Shown: positions 21,044 to 29,989, numbered from the stretch's first letter. The stretch is 64,000 nucleotides of DNA from Burkholderia sp. GAS332 (GCA_900142905.1 FSRV01000001.1:4774001-4838000); one strand, 5' to 3'. A program made the numbers and translations. Notes: a model not told the origin generated them from the letters alone.

Positions 21044-22314
21044 CGCAATCCGATCCGCTTCACCCCGCCAACGGCGCCGCTGCCGTGCCGCCTGTCGACA
21101 GCTTCCGCCAGCGCGACTTTCTGCTCTCTCATGTGCAGGACACGCTGCGCTTTTACGCGCCGAACGTGCTCGATCCGAGCGGCGGCTTCTTCCATTTCTT
21201 CCGCGACGACGGCTCGGTCTACGACAAGACCACCCGGCATCTGGTGAGCACGTGCCGCTACATCTTCAACTACGCGATGGCGTATCGCCAGTTCGGCGAC
21301 CCGCAACATCTCGAGTACACGCGCCACGGTTTGCGCTTCCTGCGCGAAACGCATTGGGACGCCGAGCACCAAGGCTACGACTGGGAGCTCGAATGGCGCG
21401 ACGGCAAGAAACACACGCTCGACGCAACGCGCCACTGCTACGGCCTCGCGTTCGTGCTGCTCGCGTATTCGCACGCGGCGATGGCCGGCATCGAGGAAGC
21501 GAAGCCGATGATCGGCGCGACCTTCGAGTTGATGGAACACCGCTTCTGGGACGCCGCCGCCGGCCTCTATGCCGACGAAGCGACGCCCGACTGGCGCGTC
21601 AGTTCGTACCGCGGCCAGAACGCGAACATGCACACCACCGAGGCCCTGCTCGCCGCGCACGAAGCCACCGGACACCTCGTCTATCTGGATCGTGCGGAAC
21701 GGGTGGCGTCGAACATCACGCTGCGACAGGCGAAGCTGTCGCAAGGACTCGTGTGGGAGCACTTTCACGCGGACTGGTCGGTCGACTGGCATTACAACGA
21801 GGAAGACAGCTCGAACATCTTCCGCCCGTGGGGCTTCCAGCCGGGGCATCAGACCGAATGGGCCAAGCTGCTGCTGATTCTGGAGCGCTTTCGTCCGTTG
21901 CCGTGGTTGCTGCCGCGCGCCATCGAGCTATTCGACGCCGCGATGGCGCATGCCTGGGACGAAGATCACGGCGGCCTCTATTACGGCTTCGGCCCGGACG
22001 GCACCGTGTGCGACCACGACAAGTATTTCTGGGTTCAGGCGGAGACGTTCGCGACCGCGGCGCTGCTCGGCAAGCGCACCGGCAACGAACGCTTCTGGGA
22101 CTGGTACGACGAGATCTGGCGCTACAGCTGGGCGCATTTCGTCGATCACAAGTATGGCGCGTGGTACCGCATCCTCACGTGCGACAACCGTAAATACAGC
22201 GACGAAAAGAGCCCTGCCGGCAAGACCGACTATCACACGATGGGCGCGTGCTATGAGGTGCTGACGCACGCACTGCCTGACGGCGCGGCCGCTGCGTCCG
22301 AAACCGCGGAGTAA
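21040..22314 (+). CDS. AGE-family epimerase/isomerase, mannose isomerase type
   Basis: A 424-residue (alpha/alpha)6-barrel enzyme. GQNANMHTTEALLAAHE, NIFRPWGFQPGHQTEW and KTDYHTMGACYE carry the His and Glu residues that line the active site of the AGE family. The pattern is closer to bacterial mannose isomerase and YihS than to N-acylglucosamine 2-epimerase. It would convert D-mannose to D-fructose in the cytosol. Translationally coupled to the LacI gene by ATGA and followed five bases later by a sugar kinase, it forms a compact sugar-use operon. Confidence 0.85.
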   Translation: MTQSDPLHPANGAAAVPPVDSFRQRDFLLSHVQDTLRFYAPNVLDPSGGFFHFFRDDGSVYDKTTRHLVSTCRYIFNYAMAYRQFGDPQHLEYTRHGLRFLRETHWDAEHQGYDWELEWRDGKKHTLDATRHCYGLAFVLLAYSHAAMAGIEEAKPMIGATFELMEHRFWDAAAGLYADEATPDWRVSSYRGQNANMHTTEALLAAHEATGHLVYLDRAERVASNITLRQAKLSQGLVWEHFHADWSVDWHYNEEDSSNIFRPWGFQPGHQTEWAKLLLILERFRPLPWLLPRAIELFDAAMAHAWDEDHGGLYYGFGPDGTVCDHDKYFWVQAETFATAALLGKRTGNERFWDWYDEIWRYSWAHFVDHKYGAWYRILTCDNRKYSDEKSPAGKTDYHTMGACYEVLTHALPDGAAAASETAE

Positions 22315-22319
22315 GCAAA

Positions 22320-23228
22320 ATGAGCGCTAACACCGAATTCCCCCTCTTCGTTTCAGCCGGCGACATCCTCACCGATCTCGTGCGAACCGGCGCCTCCCAA
22401 TGGCTCTCGCGTCCTGGCGGCGCCGGTTGGAACGTCGCGCGCTGCGTGGCGCGGCTCGGTTTGCCGACGGCCTGTGCCGGGTCGCTGGGTGTCGACAACT
22501 TCTCCGACGAACTGTGGAACGCGAGCGTCGCCGCCGGGCTCGACATGCGCTTCATGCAGCGCGTGGAGCACCCGCCGCTATTGGCGATCGTCCATCAGAC
22601 GCATCCGCCTGCGTACTTTTTCATGGGTGAGAACGGCGCCGATCTGGCGTTCGATCCGGCGCGCCTGCCGGCTGGCTGGATCGAGCAGGTGAAGTGGGCG
22701 CACTTTGGCTGCATCAGCCTGGTGCGTCAGCCGCTTGGGGCGACGCTTGCCGCGTTGGCGGCCGAGTTGCGCGCGCGCGGCGTGAAGATCAGTTTCGATC
22801 CGAACTACCGGAACCTGATGGAGCACGGCTACGAGCCCACCTTGCGCAAGATGGCCGCGCTCGCCGACCTGATCAAGGTATCGGACGAGGATTTGCGCAT
22901 GCTGTTCAAGACGGACGACGAGGCCGGCGCGCTGGCGCAACTGCGCGCCATGAATCCTGTCGCCACCGTGCTGGTAACACGCGGGCCGGAGACGTCCATG
23001 TTGATCGACGGCGCCATGGTGGTGGAGGCTCGGCCGCCGCGGGTCGAAGTGGTCGATACGGTTGGCGCGGGGGATGCGTCTATCGGCGGTTTGCTGTTCA
23101 GTTTGATGACCGCGCCGCAACGGACGTGGCCGGAACACCTCGCCTTTTCGTTGGCCGCCGGCGCCGCGGCTTGTCGCCATGCTGGTGCGCATGCACCGTC
23201 TTTGGACGAAGTTGTCGCGCTGCTGTAG
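22320..23228 (+). CDS. PfkB-family carbohydrate kinase
   Basis: A 302-residue ribokinase-fold enzyme with the sugar-binding GGAGWNVARCVARLG segment near residue 35 and the C-terminal PfkB signature DTVGAGDASIGG, in which Asp252 is the catalytic base. It phosphorylates a sugar with ATP. In this operon the probable substrate is the fructose produced by the isomerase, giving fructose 6-phosphate, but the family also covers ribokinases and KDG kinases. The usual GGNxxN motif is altered to GGAGWN. Confidence 0.88.
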   Translation: MSANTEFPLFVSAGDILTDLVRTGASQWLSRPGGAGWNVARCVARLGLPTACAGSLGVDNFSDELWNASVAAGLDMRFMQRVEHPPLLAIVHQTHPPAYFFMGENGADLAFDPARLPAGWIEQVKWAHFGCISLVRQPLGATLAALAAELRARGVKISFDPNYRNLMEHGYEPTLRKMAALADLIKVSDEDLRMLFKTDDEAGALAQLRAMNPVATVLVTRGPETSMLIDGAMVVEARPPRVEVVDTVGAGDASIGGLLFSLMTAPQRTWPEHLAFSLAAGAAACRHAGAHAPSLDEVVALL

Positions 23229-23374
23229 CTTTTTTGCCTTGTGCGGCGCGTATTGTTGTCGACACCGGTTGCCCACATCGGTCGTCGACAACGGGCGCCG
23301 CGCAGGCGAAAAGCCGAATCTCGATCATCGTGCTAGGATGAAAAATCCAATCCTTTGGAACAAGGAGCGTCGCC

Positions 23375-23605
23375 ATGGATGACATCACCTACACCAAAGG
23401 CATCTACACGGCCACCGCGTCGATAAGAGAAGTACAAAGCGACACGTGGCAGGGCCTGGTCACCCTCTCCCGCGACGAAGGCGAAGCATCCGAAGACCAG
23501 GAAACCACGGTCTACGAAGTTGATTCCACCTCGTCCACGCCCGAGGAAGCCCTCGAGGAAGCCAAGGCCCTCGCCCATCGCATCCTCGGGGAAATCGAAC
23601 TCTAG
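23375..23605 (+). CDS. Small acidic conserved hypothetical protein
   Basis: A 76-residue protein starting at an ATG ten bases after AAGGAG. It is strongly acidic, with repeated Glu residues in the second half (EASEDQE, EEALEEAKALAH). No membrane segment, signal peptide or known motif is seen. The codon use and clean ribosome site support a real gene. It may pair with the next small gene, 61 bases downstream on the same strand. Confidence 0.65.
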   Translation: MDDITYTKGIYTATASIREVQSDTWQGLVTLSRDEGEASEDQETTVYEVDSTSSTPEEALEEAKALAHRILGEIEL

Positions 23606-23666
23606 GCAACCCGGCGCCGCGCCCAGCGCACTGCGCCATTTCTGAATCAACCGGCTGGAGGCGACC

Positions 23667-23912
23667 ATGGCTGAACAGCTCTTCCTCTACGGCGTGTACT
23701 CGATTCACGTCCGCCCGCTCGAACTCAACGGCGCACGCTGGGACGCGGAATACGAAATCCGGCATCGCGAGAAAGCCGTCAAGCCGTGGACCACCGTCGG
23801 CGGCGACAACGGCTACGCGGATGAAGCGGAAGCCATCGCCGCAGCGCACCAGCAAGGCGTCGACGACATCGAACACGGCGCCGGCATTCCGAAGCCGCGG
23901 GCCTTTCCGTAG
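23667..23912 (+). CDS. Small conserved hypothetical protein
   Basis: An 81-residue protein, soluble, starting with MAEQLFLYGVYSIHVRPL and preceded by TGGAGG at a good distance. It has aromatic beta-like strands early and a helical DEAEAIAAAHQQG segment late. No family is recognised. It follows the acidic 76-residue gene in the same direction, and a 35-bp tandem array lies just downstream. Confidence 0.65.
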   Translation: MAEQLFLYGVYSIHVRPLELNGARWDAEYEIRHREKAVKPWTTVGGDNGYADEAEAIAAAHQQGVDDIEHGAGIPKPRAFP

Positions 23913-24008
23913 CCCTACGGCGGGCGCATTGATCGAGGCGTGTGCGTCCAGGCGAACGGAATCGCAGTATCTCCTGCACGCTCGCCCAACGTACCGCAGG
24001 CGGGTGTT

Positions 24009-24205
24009 GGAGCACCACCTCGACGCCCATGCAACACGCCGTTGAGACGCAACCTCGACGTCCGTACAACCCGTCGTTGAGGCGCTACCTCGGCGCCCGT
24101 ACAACCCGCCGTTGATGCGCTCCCTCGGCGCCCGTACAACCCGCCGTTGATGCGCTCCCCCGACGTCTGCACAACCCGCCGTCGAGGCACGCTCTCCAAC
24201 GCCCC
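24009..24205. repeat. 35-bp tandem repeat array, about five and a half units
   Basis: Imperfect 35-base units begin at 24031, 24066, 24101, 24136 and 24171, each starting acaaccCGcCGTTGAtGCG or a close variant, with a partial unit from 24009. The middle units are nearly identical and the outer ones decay. The period is not a multiple of three, so it is unlikely to be coding. There are no unique spacers, so it is not CRISPR. It fills most of the 372-base gap before the KirBac gene; the rest shows nothing clear. Confidence 0.9.
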
Positions 24206-24284
24206 TTCAGCGTGCCGACAATCCCCCTCCGCGCGCTAAGCGGCGTGCTACGCTTTACGCGTTCTTACTCTCCACGGGCACGCG

Positions 24285-25256
24285 ATGGCGACCGAATCAC
24301 CAGACCATCTTTCCAGTATCGGCGACGACGAAACGCGTGCGCAGAAACGTCGCACGGGCGGCAGCCGGGAATTGCGCCTGGATGATCGCGTCGTTATCGC
24401 GCACGGCATGCCGACGCCGCTCTGGCAGGATCTCTATCACCGCGCACTCATGGTCCGCTGGCCGACGTTTTTCGTCTCGCTCGGGGTCTTGTTCCTGCTG
24501 CTCAACACCGTGTTTGCGGCGCTCTACATGCTCGGCAACGCACCGATCGCCAATCAGTTTCCGGCCGGCTTCGGCGGCGCGTTTTTCTTCAGCGTCGAAA
24601 CGCTCGCGACGGTCGGCTACGGCGACATGCATCCGCAAACGGTCTACGCCCACTGGATCGCGACCCTGGAGATCTTTGTCGGCATGTCCAGCATCGCCTT
24701 GGCGACCGGGCTGATCTTCGCGCGCTTCTCACGCCCGCACGCCAAGATCATGTTCGCGCGCAACGCGGTCGTATGGCCGTACGAGGGCCGCATGACGCTG
24801 ATGGTGCGCGCCGCCAACGCACGTCAAAACGTGATCGCCGAAGCGCGTGCGAAACTTCGCCTCATGCGACTGGAAACCTCCGCCGAAGGTTATACGCTGC
24901 GCAAGCTCTACGACTTGACGCTGGTGCGCGACCAGCATCCCGTGTTCAAACTGGGCTGGGTCATGATGCACGTCATCGACGAAAGCAGTCCGCTATTTGG
25001 CGAGACCGCCGAAACGCTCCAGGGCCGTGATGCGTCGCTGTGGCTCACGCTCGAAGGAGTCGACGAATCGACCTCGCAGACCATGCAGGCGCGTCATATG
25101 TGGCGTTGCGAGCAGATCCGCTGGCAACACCGTTTCGCCGACATCATGCGTGAAGAGGACGGCGTGAGTCACATCGATTACGCGCATTTCAACGAGGTCG
25201 TGCCGCTCGACTCGGCGCCGGTCGCCGCGCCTATGGCGAAAGCGCCCACGCCCTAG
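24285..25256 (+). CDS. KirBac-type inward-rectifier potassium channel
   Basis: A 323-residue protein with the plan of KirBac1.1: a slide helix (TPLWQDLYHRALMVRWPTFF), outer helix, pore helix with filter TVGYGD (residues 109-114), inner helix (EIFVGMSSIALATGLIFARF) and a C-terminal immunoglobulin-like cytoplasmic domain. The filter predicts K+ selectivity, and length and motif position are almost those of the Burkholderia pseudomallei channel. It acts as a tetramer in the inner membrane. It is apparently a single-gene unit, convergent with the second porin. Confidence 0.95.
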   Translation: MATESPDHLSSIGDDETRAQKRRTGGSRELRLDDRVVIAHGMPTPLWQDLYHRALMVRWPTFFVSLGVLFLLLNTVFAALYMLGNAPIANQFPAGFGGAFFFSVETLATVGYGDMHPQTVYAHWIATLEIFVGMSSIALATGLIFARFSRPHAKIMFARNAVVWPYEGRMTLMVRAANARQNVIAEARAKLRLMRLETSAEGYTLRKLYDLTLVRDQHPVFKLGWVMMHVIDESSPLFGETAETLQGRDASLWLTLEGVDESTSQTMQARHMWRCEQIRWQHRFADIMREEDGVSHIDYAHFNEVVPLDSAPVAAPMAKAPTP

Positions 25257-25276
25257 AGCGCGCGGGCGGTGCCCGT

Positions 25277-26392
25277 TCAGAACTTGTGGCGAATCCCCAC
25301 CACGCCCACCACCTGTGTGCTCGAGCTCGACGGATTGCTGATCCCTTCAACATCCGCCACCGTATTCGACGACGAGCGCTGATAGATCGCGTTCACATAC
25401 AGATCGGTGCGCTTGGACAGGTAGTACTGGACACCCGCGCTGGTTTGCAGATAGTGCACGCTCGGCTTCGTGCTTTGCGTCGTCCGCACCTGCGTGTACG
25501 TTTCGCCGATTGCGAACATCACGGCCGGCGTGAAGCGATAACGGAAACTGCCTTCGTAGTTGTTGAAGCGCTGCGATGCACCGGTCTGTAAATTGAACAG
25601 CGAGCTCGTGTACAACATGCCGAAGGTCGCATTGCCGAAGTCATACGTGCCGGCCGCGCCCCAGATCTGCTGCTTGGTGATGCCCTTCAGAAACGTGTAG
25701 TAGTTGTCCGATGGAATCGCGCCGGTCGTGTCGAGCGCCGGATTGTCGAGCACCACGTAGGCAATGCCGAGATGCAACGGACCCTGCGCATACGTGCCCC
25801 CGACGCTCCAGCTGCGGTTCTGCGCGAAGTTGGTCTCGTTGGAGAAACCGTACATCGCATTACCCTGGAAGCCCGCGAACGTCGGCGTGACGTATTTCAC
25901 CGAGTTGTCGGTGCGAAACGAGTTGTTCAGGTCGTCGGTATCGAACGGATGCAGCGCGTACTGCGTCAACGACGTGCTCGCGCCGATCTGCAACGGCGCC
26001 AGCGAATCCTGCGCGGCGTTGTACTGGCGCCCCATCGTGAAGGACCCCCAGCGCTGGTTCGCCAAACCCACCCACGCCTGGCGGCCGAATATGCGCCCAT
26101 TCGCGCTCGCCGTGCCGGTCTCGATGTTGAAGCCGTTCTCCAGTTTGAAGATCGCCGTGGTGCCGCCGCCCAGATCCTCGGTGCCCACCATGCCCCAGCG
26201 CGTGCCCTGTTCGTTGCCGCCGGTCGCCTGCCAGGTCGTGCTGCCTTTCTGGTTGCTCGTATAGGTGATGCCTGAGTCGACGATGCCGTACAACGTCACG
26301 CTCGACTGCGCCGCGGCGTTGCCACTCGACACCGCGAGCACCGCCCCGATCCCCGCGCCCGCAAGCGCCATCGCCAAACCTGTCCTGTTCAT
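25277..26392 (-). CDS. OmpC/GBP-type outer-membrane porin
   Basis: A 371-residue general porin with a signal peptide (MNRTGLAMALAGAGIGAVLA up to GNAAA), a mature start QSSVTLYGIVDSGITYTSN, the WGMVGTEDLGGGTTAIFKLE strand and a terminal Phe (GIRHKF). AAGGAAACACAG precedes the ATG. About 80 bases upstream is a 19-base near-palindrome that recurs before the divergent amidohydrolase operon, so this porin is probably controlled with that operon and may admit its substrate. Confidence 0.93.
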   Translation of the reverse strand: MNRTGLAMALAGAGIGAVLAVSSGNAAAQSSVTLYGIVDSGITYTSNQKGSTTWQATGGNEQGTRWGMVGTEDLGGGTTAIFKLENGFNIETGTASANGRIFGRQAWVGLANQRWGSFTMGRQYNAAQDSLAPLQIGASTSLTQYALHPFDTDDLNNSFRTDNSVKYVTPTFAGFQGNAMYGFSNETNFAQNRSWSVGGTYAQGPLHLGIAYVVLDNPALDTTGAIPSDNYYTFLKGITKQQIWGAAGTYDFGNATFGMLYTSSLFNLQTGASQRFNNYEGSFRYRFTPAVMFAIGETYTQVRTTQSTKPSVHYLQTSAGVQYYLSKRTDLYVNAIYQRSSSNTVADVEGISNPSSSSTQVVGVVGIRHKF

Positions 26393-26468
26393 CTGTGTTT
26401 CCTTGTTGTGAGTGTGTGAACCTGGTCCGTCGAAGCCGCCCGGCTGCTGCGTGAGCGCTTCGATCTCT

Positions 26469-26489
26469 TTGTTTTATTGATTAAAACAA
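26469..26489. promoter_or_regulatory. Palindromic operator candidate near porin promoter
   Basis: The core TGTTTTATTGATTAAAACA has TTGTTTTA and TAAAACAA arms (8 bp, perfect) around five bases. It matches the site at 26709-26727 at 17 of 19 positions. The likely binder is the IclR regulator encoded in the adjacent operon. Confidence 0.6.
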
Positions 26490-26708
26490 CGTATCGTTTA
26501 TTATTCGAAACGCAAAATTACTTGGTCAAGCGGTCGCGGAGATACTGGTTTGCCCGCATTGACGGCATAACCCGGCGCTGGGGGTTTTACTGGCTAACAC
26601 AGCGCAAATCCTTGACCGGCAAGGATCTAAAAATGAATGGCCCGGATAGCAAGGCTTTCGACGAGTCACTTGACCCGCAATAAGGTTCGTCGTTAAATAT
26701 TGATACGC

Positions 26709-26727
26709 TGTTTTATTTAATAAAACA
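26709..26727. promoter_or_regulatory. Palindromic operator candidate before amidohydrolase operon
   Basis: TGTTTTATTTAATAAAACA is a perfect palindrome with nine-base arms and one central base. It lies 66 bases upstream of the operon's TTG start, where it could overlap the promoter. Confidence 0.65.
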
Positions 26728-26792
26728 CACGAGCCACTGACTCTGGCCACGACGACCTTTAAAGCGCGTCGGCCACCCGAAAGGAATTTGTT

Positions 26793-27686
26793 TTGACGCC
26801 CGATAGCAACACTTTTGCCGCGCCCGCCGACGCGCCGTTTTTTATCGCGCAACCCACTGCGACTGCGCTGCCGATCCTGTTCGATTCACCACACAGCGGC
26901 ATCGCGCTGCCGGCCGACTTCGGCACGTCCGCGCCGGCCGCCGCGATTCGCACCTCGTGGGATGCGTTCGTCGACGAACTGTGGGCCGGTGTGCCGGTGC
27001 AAGGTGGCGTACTGATCGGCGCGAATTTCCCGCGCGCCTACATCGATCCGAACCGCGCGATCACCGATATCGATGCGCAATTGCTCGCCGAGCCATGGCC
27101 CGAGCCGCTTGCCCCAGAGAAGTACACGCTGCGCGGCATGGGCCTGATCCGGCGCGACGCGCTGCCGAACGTGCCGATGTACAACCGCAAGCTGTCGGTC
27201 GCCGAAGTCCAGCACCGCATCGACGCGTACTACCGCCCCTACCGGGCGGCGCTCAGTGCCGCAGCCGAGCGCGCTTATGCGCAGCACGGCGCGCTGTGGC
27301 ACGTCGACTGTCATTCGATGAAATCGCGCGGCAACGAGATGAACGTCGATGCCGGCGAGGCACGCCCCGACTTCGTCATCAGCGACCGCCGCGGCACCAC
27401 CGCGGATCCCGCCTTCACGCAATGGGTGGCGGACTATTTCAGCGGTGCAGGCTATCGCGTGCAGGTGAACGAGCCTTATCAGGGTGGCGATCTGCTGGCG
27501 GCCGTCAGCGATCCCGCCCAGCGCCGGCACAGCATCCAGATCGAACTGAAGCGCGGGCTGTATATGGACGAGGCCGCGTTCGTCAAACACGCCGGCTTCA
27601 ACACGCTCAAGCGCGACCTCGACGCCTTCGTCGCCGCGCTCGCCGACTACGTCCGCGCTCAACTTGCCGCGCCCTGCCCGGCTTAA
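26793..27686 (+). CDS. N-formylglutamate amidohydrolase family protein
   Basis: A 297-residue zinc-dependent hydrolase family member, with ILFDSPHSG near the N terminus and WHVDCHSMKSRGNEMNVD in the middle supplying the expected metal and catalytic residues. HutG-type enzymes release formate from N-formylglutamate; this branch also includes hydrolases of other N-acyl amino acids. The start codon is TTG, fixed by AAGGAA six bases before it. It is the first gene of an operon with an IclR regulator and a YfcC-like carrier, and no other histidine-degradation genes are present, so the substrate may differ from N-formylglutamate. Confidence 0.85.
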   Translation: MTPDSNTFAAPADAPFFIAQPTATALPILFDSPHSGIALPADFGTSAPAAAIRTSWDAFVDELWAGVPVQGGVLIGANFPRAYIDPNRAITDIDAQLLAEPWPEPLAPEKYTLRGMGLIRRDALPNVPMYNRKLSVAEVQHRIDAYYRPYRAALSAAAERAYAQHGALWHVDCHSMKSRGNEMNVDAGEARPDFVISDRRGTTADPAFTQWVADYFSGAGYRVQVNEPYQGGDLLAAVSDPAQRRHSIQIELKRGLYMDEAAFVKHAGFNTLKRDLDAFVAALADYVRAQLAAPCPA

Positions 27687-27723
27687 TGACGCAACCCAGG
27701 AAGCAACGAAGGAAGGAACCACC

Positions 27724-28494
27724 GTGAACTACATCGTCGATTCCGTCGACAGCGCGCTCAAGCTGCTGAGCCATGTCGCCGAACATCCGGGTCTCGGCGT
27801 CACCGAGCTCGCCAATCAGCTCGGCATCAACAAGTCGCGAGCCTACCGCATGTTGTGCACGCTCGAATTGCATCGCTTCGTCGTGCAGGACACCCGCGCC
27901 TCGACCTACGCGCTCGGTCCGCAGGCCTTCGTGATCGGCGTCGCGGCCGCGCAGCAGAACACGCTGGTGCGCTCGGCGCAAAAGCACATGCTCGCCCTCA
28001 ATCAGGCGATCAACGAAAACGTCGTGCTGCGCGTGCGCGAAGGGCTGGAAACGGTGTGCGTCGCGCGTTGCGAAAGCACGCATGAGATGCGTATGATCGG
28101 CGCGGTGGGCAACCGGCGCTCGCTCAACAGCGGCGCGTCCGGCAAGATCCTGCTCGCGTTCGCACCGGACGCCGTCAAGACTGAATACTTCGCGTACCTG
28201 AAGAAACTGCCGCAATCGCCGGACCTGATGAAGCTCATCGACGAACTCGATGTGATCGCGCGCAGAGGCTATGCGGTGAGCGTGGGTGAAGTCACGGTGG
28301 GTGCGGTGGCCATCTCGGTGCCGGTGCGCGATATGAGCGGCCAGGCAGTGGCGGCGGTCAGCGTCTCGGGGCCGGAGATGCGCATCAGCCGGATCGAGAT
28401 TCCCGATTACCTCGAACGTCTGCAAGCGTGCAGCCGCACGATCTCCGCCGAACTCGGCTACACCGCGCCGCAGATGAATCCGCAGCCCGCATGA
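27724..28494 (+). CDS. IclR-family transcriptional regulator
   Basis: A 256-residue regulator: an N-terminal winged helix-turn-helix (about 5-60, with LGVTELANQLGINKSRAYRM) and a GAF-like effector domain (SLNSGASGKILLAF and AISVPVRDMSGQAVAAVSVS). AAGGAA precedes the GTG at 27724, which starts at the usual family N terminus; the frame is open 20 codons upstream into the previous gene. Located between the amidohydrolase and its transporter, it probably senses the operon's substrate and binds the palindromes at 26469 and 26709. Confidence 0.92.
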   Translation: MNYIVDSVDSALKLLSHVAEHPGLGVTELANQLGINKSRAYRMLCTLELHRFVVQDTRASTYALGPQAFVIGVAAAQQNTLVRSAQKHMLALNQAINENVVLRVREGLETVCVARCESTHEMRMIGAVGNRRSLNSGASGKILLAFAPDAVKTEYFAYLKKLPQSPDLMKLIDELDVIARRGYAVSVGEVTVGAVAISVPVRDMSGQAVAAVSVSGPEMRISRIEIPDYLERLQACSRTISAELGYTAPQMNPQPA

Positions 28495-28507
28495 CAGGAA
28501 CCCACCC

Positions 28508-29989
28508 ATGACCACGCTCGCCCCACCCACGGCGCCCACCGCCGACGACGACTATCCGCCGGGCAGCCATCCCGGCAGCGGCAGCGATGAAAAAAAGCCC
28601 CACGGCAAGATGTTGCATCCGGTGGTGATGATGATCTGGGTTGTGCTCGCCGCCGTGGCGATGACCTATCTGATCGACGCCGGCCACTTCGAGCGTCGCG
28701 ACAAGCTGGTCGTGCCGGGCACCTATCAGGTGGTGCCGAAGAGCCACAGCCTCTCCACGCTGGTCGCACCGAGCGTCACCCAAAGCACGCCCGAGCAGGC
28801 CGCGCCCGCGAGCCTCGTGTCGGCCTTCGTCGCGGTCCCCAATGGCCTCATCAAGAACGCGCCGCTGATTTTCATGGTGATGTTCGTCGGCGGCATGTTC
28901 GGCGTGATGCGCAAGACGGGCGTGGTGGATGCGGGGATCGACCGGCTCCTGCAACTCACCGCGGGCAACGTCTATGTGCTGGCGCCGCTGCTGATGGTGT
29001 TGATCGGCCTAGGCAGCACGCTGCTCGGCTTCATCTCCGAATACCTCGTGATCATTCCGATGGTGATGGTGCTGGCGCGGCGGCTCGGTTTATCGAACCT
29101 GTTCGCGGTGGGGCTCGTCGCGATTGCCGCGAAGGTCGGGTATATCGCCTCGGTGACCAATCCGCTGTCGCTCGCCGTCGCGCAGCCGATCGTCGATGTG
29201 CCGCTCTTTAGCGGCATCGCGATGCGCATCGGTGTGTTCGTCGTGTTCCTGACGCTGGGCATCCTGTATCTGCTGGCCCACGTGCGCTTGAGCGGCTACC
29301 GGCTGGCCGCCGCGCGCGCGAGCCTCGACGAACACCCGCAAGCGAAACTCTCGGGCCGCCACAAGGCGACGCTGATCGTGCTAACGATCGCCGCTGCGAT
29401 GCTGGTGATCGGCACGCGTGAATTGCATTGGGGCAACGTCGAGTTGTCCGCGTTCTACGTGTTCATCAGCATCGTGACGGCGGTCGTGGGCAGGCTCGAT
29501 TCGCGCAGTGCGGCCGACGCTTTCGTCGACGGCATGAAGGGAATGATTCTGGCGGGCTTGCTGATCGGGCTCGCGGCATCGGTCGAACTGATTTTGCAGA
29601 ACAGTCTGGTGCTCGACACGCTGATCGACCATTTCACGCGGCTCGCGCGCGGCCAATCGGCGGTGTGGGTGGCGAACGGCCTGATGGCCGTGCAGATGGT
29701 GCTCGACGTGTTCATTCCGTCCGTGTCCGGCAAGGCCGCGGTCAGCATGCCGATCATTGGGCCGATTGCGCAGTTATCCGGTGTTAGCGGGCAGACCTCG
29801 GTGCTCGCCTTCGTGTTGGGCGGCGGCTTGACGAACATGGTGACGCCGACCTCCGGGATGCTGCTGGCGTATCTGGCTACCGCGCGGGTTGGCTTCGGCC
29901 AGTGGATCAGGTTCATCCTGCCGCTATTCGTGGTGCTGCTGGTGCTGTCGGGTGGCGCGCTGGCGTTGGCCGTCTGCACGGGGTACTAA
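28508..29989 (+). CDS. YfcC-family (DcuC-related) membrane transporter
   Basis: A 493-residue inner-membrane carrier with about twelve membrane segments after a 35-residue hydrophilic, Pro/His-rich N terminus. VGGMFGVMRKTGVVDAGI, GLGSTLLGFISEYLVIIP, SVTNPLSLAVAQP and the late PSVSGKAAVSMPIIGPI plus GGGLTNMVTPTSGMLL are typical of the YfcC/COG1288 group, related to C4-dicarboxylate carriers and linked to amino-acid or peptide-derived solutes. It starts 14 bases after the IclR gene. Operon context suggests uptake of an N-acyl amino acid or a related acid. Confidence 0.87.
   Translation: MTTLAPPTAPTADDDYPPGSHPGSGSDEKKPHGKMLHPVVMMIWVVLAAVAMTYLIDAGHFERRDKLVVPGTYQVVPKSHSLSTLVAPSVTQSTPEQAAPASLVSAFVAVPNGLIKNAPLIFMVMFVGGMFGVMRKTGVVDAGIDRLLQLTAGNVYVLAPLLMVLIGLGSTLLGFISEYLVIIPMVMVLARRLGLSNLFAVGLVAIAAKVGYIASVTNPLSLAVAQPIVDVPLFSGIAMRIGVFVVFLTLGILYLLAHVRLSGYRLAAARASLDEHPQAKLSGRHKATLIVLTIAAAMLVIGTRELHWGNVELSAFYVFISIVTAVVGRLDSRSAADAFVDGMKGMILAGLLIGLAASVELILQNSLVLDTLIDHFTRLARGQSAVWVANGLMAVQMVLDVFIPSVSGKAAVSMPIIGPIAQLSGVSGQTSVLAFVLGGGLTNMVTPTSGMLLAYLATARVGFGQWIRFILPLFVVLLVLSGGALALAVCTGY

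Larger units (their letters stand above)
26393..26792. other. AT-rich divergent control region
   Basis: This 400-base AT-rich region between the porin and the amidohydrolase operon holds both near-identical palindromes. A 68-codon frame (26477-26683) inside it has no ribosome site and overlaps the first palindrome, so I do not call it a gene. Confidence 0.6.

Noticed and set aside
24009..24205. Possible CRISPR array
   Set aside because: Units are directly adjacent with no unique spacers, and no cas genes are present.
26477..26683. 68-codon frame between porin and amidohydrolase
   Set aside because: No ribosome site, overlaps the operator palindrome, no recognisable features.
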